A stretch of 64,000 bases of DNA, taken from NCBI RefSeq assembly GCF_018141665.1, contig NZ_CP067976.1:558001-622000 (forward strand), read 5' to 3'. Positions within the stretch are counted from its first letter, which is position 1; every line of letters begins with the position of its first letter. The position numbers were made by a program, and so were the translations under genes. The stretch comes from Wolbachia endosymbiont of Spodoptera picta. GTDB taxonomy: Bacteria; Pseudomonadota; Alphaproteobacteria; Rickettsiales; Anaplasmataceae. Shown piece by piece: positions 61,260 to 64,000 of this stretch. The notes beneath the pieces are model-generated. The model made no database searches and had not been told where the DNA came from. It worked only from the letters and a program-made list of their open reading frames with translations.

Positions 61260-64000
61260 TTTTTTATTGATATTCTCCTTGATATTTTGTCTTTCTTATC
61301 AAGGATATGCTGATTGTCCAACATTTGTAAAAAGTAATACTGAAATTGAAGCTACAGGAAGTAAAGCAGGAAAAGGTATTGCGAATTTTTTTAAAGGCAA
61401 GTGGAGCGATTTAGATTTTGACGAAAAATTATTGCAATTTATTAAAGTTACAGCAGTAAATAATCAGGGACCAGAAGGTTACTTCGATCCAAAGATTAAG
61501 GTCTGCGATTACGAAGGGAACGACAACTGTTATATATTATCCAGTGGAACATTCTGCCGCCAGATATATGGAACGCAGAGTACAGGAGCTGGAGTTTCTG
61601 CAGCAGCTTTTATCGATTGGGAAGGAGATAAAACAAAAGCTGGAGGAGAAATTGCCCAAGGTCTTGGATGGGAATGGGCAGATGGTGTTACTGATGAAGA
61701 AAAAGTAAAATTTGCTAATGCCCCTAAAATATGCGCTTGTAGTCAAAAGGGGGCTTGTATGTCAGGAATTTATTCATGGGGCTCTAGAGTATTTTCTGGG
61801 GAAAATATTTTTCGTCCTGGAGAGATGGAAAAAGCTTGTGATACATGCTATCAAACAAAAGTAAAGTGTGCCCCTGTGCAACTTGCACCTGGCCCACCTG
61901 CATTTTGTGAACAACTTGCGATGTCACCACCACAAGTTAAAATTGTTCCTATAACAAATGAAGAAAATGATTATTTCCATCCAAGAGTTGGAGTCATTAT
62001 TGGTAAGCTGAAAGAAAGAAGGGAGATATATGTTCCATCTGCTGTTTCAAATCACAAGAATATTCCAAGTTGGGCATATACTATTCCAGATAAAGATACT
62101 ATCCATTATTTCAAAACCTATAGAAAGAAAGATCAGCTCTGCGCTGAATATTATGGCACTGAAAAAGAAGAATCAAAAAGAAAATTACAATTTCCTGCCC
62201 GTTGTTTTCCATCACCAACTGCTCCAAAGCCTGAGGAAATAAAGGTAGTAAATGAAAATACGCTAGAGGTAAAAATGAAGATGGATGAGAGAGTTTGTAC
62301 TGAGAGGGCACGTGGAACTCACAATAATGGAGTCTGTACTTTTAATGTTAATGCTGACACCAGTCGCTCTATAGAAGTCGGCCCTCTATTCTTAAAAGTA
62401 GTAAAGCCGGCAATAGTAGAAAAAACAACTGGTACCGGTAACATAAAAAGCGATATCGATAACATAATAGAAGGTATATTAAAAAATAATTCGCAATTTG
62501 AAGTTCTAGAAAAATATGGGTATGTTCCCGATATCGAAGCAGAATGTAAAGAGTTTCAGGGAAATAAGTGCAAACTGGATAATTTAGGATATCCTAAAAT
62601 AGAAGTAAAATATAAAGAAAATCCTAAAAGCAAAATGCTATGCCTTTCTGGTTGGCAGCCAGAACCGGAGGAATTCGTTCTTGAAAAAGGAAGTGAGCTA
62701 ATATCACTGAAGTCAATGAGAGCAAGCTATGCTAAACACAATACTGTTTACTCGAAAGAATCAAATCAATCTTATTATTTTCCTTGCAAAAAAGGGGAAA
62801 TTATTGAATTAGTTGATGTTTTAGCAAAGCCACAAGATGCACTAGATGAAATAATATTCAATAAGAAAGGATATATTTCTATTCCTGAAGAAAATAAGCC
62901 TAGAGATAATTGCATGGCAAAAGAGGATAAAGAGGTAGATACAAAACAAAATTGTGACAAATGCAAAATAGTATATGAGTTAACAGATGGAAAGTATGAA
63001 GAAAAAAACTGTAATCACGGTGATGATGGTTGCCTATGCTTTGATGGAGTGTGTAGTCGCTCAACACAGCATGTGAACAAGGACAACAAGCCTTTTTACT
63101 TAAGAGTTTCACAGGATGAAAATGGAGTTGTAAAGAAGTTAGATCATCCAATTAAAGCAAATAGAACAGAAGTCTTTTTTGCTGATAAATTATGCAGATT
63201 CGATTTAGATGGTTTAAAAAAGAGATTGCGTGAAATAATAATAGCACAATTGAAACATAAGAAGCAGATTATTGAAGACAGGGATCAAAAACTTTATGAG
63301 CTTGGAGATGGCTATACAGATGATCTGTCAATGTATGATTACGTTGAAATAGAAGCATGGGGAGGTGGTGAAGCTGGTCATATAGCTGATAAAGCTCAGT
63401 CTACAGAAAATAGACCAGGAATGCCAGGTGATTACATTAAAGCTAAACTGAGAGTCAACCCTAGTTATCCATATATTAAAGTAAAAGTAACAGGAGGAGG
63501 TGGTGGACAAGAAAATGATAAATCTAACAAGGATGGGGGACCTACTTTAGTAAAAATGTGCAGAGACCTTTCAGAAACAATTTGTAAAGATTTAATTACT
63601 GTTGCAGGTGGAGGTACATACAGAACCTATGGGGGAAAGAATTACAAAGATACAATAATTCATGAACAAAGTTTAAAATTAAAAGAAGAAATTAAGAAAG
63701 GGGACAAGCTAAACTCTAGTAAAGATAATAAAATAGCATATATAGAAAATGGTGAGATTGGGTATAAAGATGTAACAAAATGTAGTAAAAACTACGTGAA
63801 TAAAACATATGGTGCTGGTGGTTGTATCAACGAAAACAGCAAAAGTTATAGCAAGGGCGCTCCTGGTTATGTGAAAATTAAACCTATATTTGATGAAATT
63901 AATAAAGAAAGAGTAAAAAAAATAGATGATGCTATTGAAAAAATGATACAAAATCCAGATGACATCACAGGTATTGATGATTCCTTAATAAATAAACTTG
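61240..64000 (+). CDS. Very large secreted Cys- and Gly-rich protein of the second Vir cluster; partial at right edge
   Basis: From ATG 61240, inside the end of virB4-2, the frame stays open for 920 codons to the window edge. A Sec signal peptide (FLLIFSLIFCLSYQGYA) opens the protein. A Cys-rich part follows (CDTCYQTKVKC, NCDKCK, DDGCLCFDGVC). Further on are glycine-rich modules such as EIEAWGGGEAGH, then GMPGDYIKAKLRV and VTGGGGG, and later GAGGCIN and GAPGYVKI. These resemble the glycine-rich domains of phage tail and surface proteins. No membrane core is seen so far. It may be an outer part of the secretion apparatus, or the N-terminal part of a fifth VirB6-like protein. Confidence 0.8.
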   Translation, partial: MKNVKLNFLLIFSLIFCLSYQGYADCPTFVKSNTEIEATGSKAGKGIANFFKGKWSDLDFDEKLLQFIKVTAVNNQGPEGYFDPKIKVCDYEGNDNCYILSSGTFCRQIYGTQSTGAGVSAAAFIDWEGDKTKAGGEIAQGLGWEWADGVTDEEKVKFANAPKICACSQKGACMSGIYSWGSRVFSGENIFRPGEMEKACDTCYQTKVKCAPVQLAPGPPAFCEQLAMSPPQVKIVPITNEENDYFHPRVGVIIGKLKERREIYVPSAVSNHKNIPSWAYTIPDKDTIHYFKTYRKKDQLCAEYYGTEKEESKRKLQFPARCFPSPTAPKPEEIKVVNENTLEVKMKMDERVCTERARGTHNNGVCTFNVNADTSRSIEVGPLFLKVVKPAIVEKTTGTGNIKSDIDNIIEGILKNNSQFEVLEKYGYVPDIEAECKEFQGNKCKLDNLGYPKIEVKYKENPKSKMLCLSGWQPEPEEFVLEKGSELISLKSMRASYAKHNTVYSKESNQSYYFPCKKGEIIELVDVLAKPQDALDEIIFNKKGYISIPEENKPRDNCMAKEDKEVDTKQNCDKCKIVYELTDGKYEEKNCNHGDDGCLCFDGVCSRSTQHVNKDNKPFYLRVSQDENGVVKKLDHPIKANRTEVFFADKLCRFDLDGLKKRLREIIIAQLKHKKQIIEDRDQKLYELGDGYTDDLSMYDYVEIEAWGGGEAGHIADKAQSTENRPGMPGDYIKAKLRVNPSYPYIKVKVTGGGGGQENDKSNKDGGPTLVKMCRDLSETICKDLITVAGGGTYRTYGGKNYKDTIIHEQSLKLKEEIKKGDKLNSSKDNKIAYIENGEIGYKDVTKCSKNYVNKTYGAGGCINENSKSYSKGAPGYVKIKPIFDEINKERVKKIDDAIEKMIQNPDDITGIDDSLINKL

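Overview
The window is AT-rich bacterial DNA that reads as a Wolbachia chromosome (Anaplasmataceae, Rickettsiales). The evidence is the split rickettsial-type Vir (type IV secretion) gene set with four expanded VirB6 paralogues, a class I lysyl-tRNA synthetase, scattered nuo genes, a split atpB-E-b'-b operon, ankyrin and hydrophobic-hairpin proteins of effector type, a decayed large serine recombinase of the WO-phage/IS kind, and short palindromic repeats of the sort common in Wolbachia. The strain cannot be named from the sequence alone. No rRNA, tRNA or CRISPR array was found.

Layout. 1-1.8 kb: a minus-strand gene ending in a Thr/Ser-rich, mucin-like repeat tail, cut by an in-frame amber codon and running off the left edge. 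2-7.9 kb: nuoE-tgt, a 69-residue ORF behind a strong promoter, an M16 peptidase-sodB pair, a membrane protein, a serine-recombinase remnant and rsmD. 8-22.5 kb: one tightly packed minus-strand operon, virB3-virB4-virB6-1-virB6-2-virB6-3-virB6-4 plus a small acidic ORF. 22.5-30.5 kb: lysS, a repeat-rich spacer, an ankyrin gene, then tolC-popZ-like-rlmE, rplM-rpsI, an HU-like gene and pdxJ. 30.5-32.2 kb: hsp20 inside a repeat-dense region holding a 341-bp MITE-like element. 32.2-41 kb: gltX, a hairpin protein, pccA, ctaA, a GT2 glycosyltransferase and the F0 ATP synthase genes. 41-52 kb: a 93-residue ORF, pheT, a 921-residue coiled-coil protein, ileS, a small ORF and miaB. 52-57 kb: recJ, nuoD, cytochrome b561 and a nitronate monooxygenase-like gene. 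57-64 kb: a possible effector, then a second Vir cluster: a VirB2-like pilin candidate, a divergent VirB4 with an altered Walker A, and a very large secreted Cys/Gly-rich protein running off the right edge.

How the genes fit together. The two Vir loci supply inner-membrane channel parts (VirB3, VirB6 x4), the energising ATPase (VirB4), a probably inactive VirB4 paralogue and a candidate pilin. Several other genes look like substrates or host-facing proteins. The most striking is the 921-residue protein at 43.9-46.7 kb. Its N-terminus carries two copies of an acidic-tract-EFFDA motif, one of them an exact match to the eukaryotic FFAT consensus that binds the ER protein VAP. It is followed by hydrophobic segments and a long coiled coil. 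I consider it the best candidate in this window for an undescribed host-interaction system.
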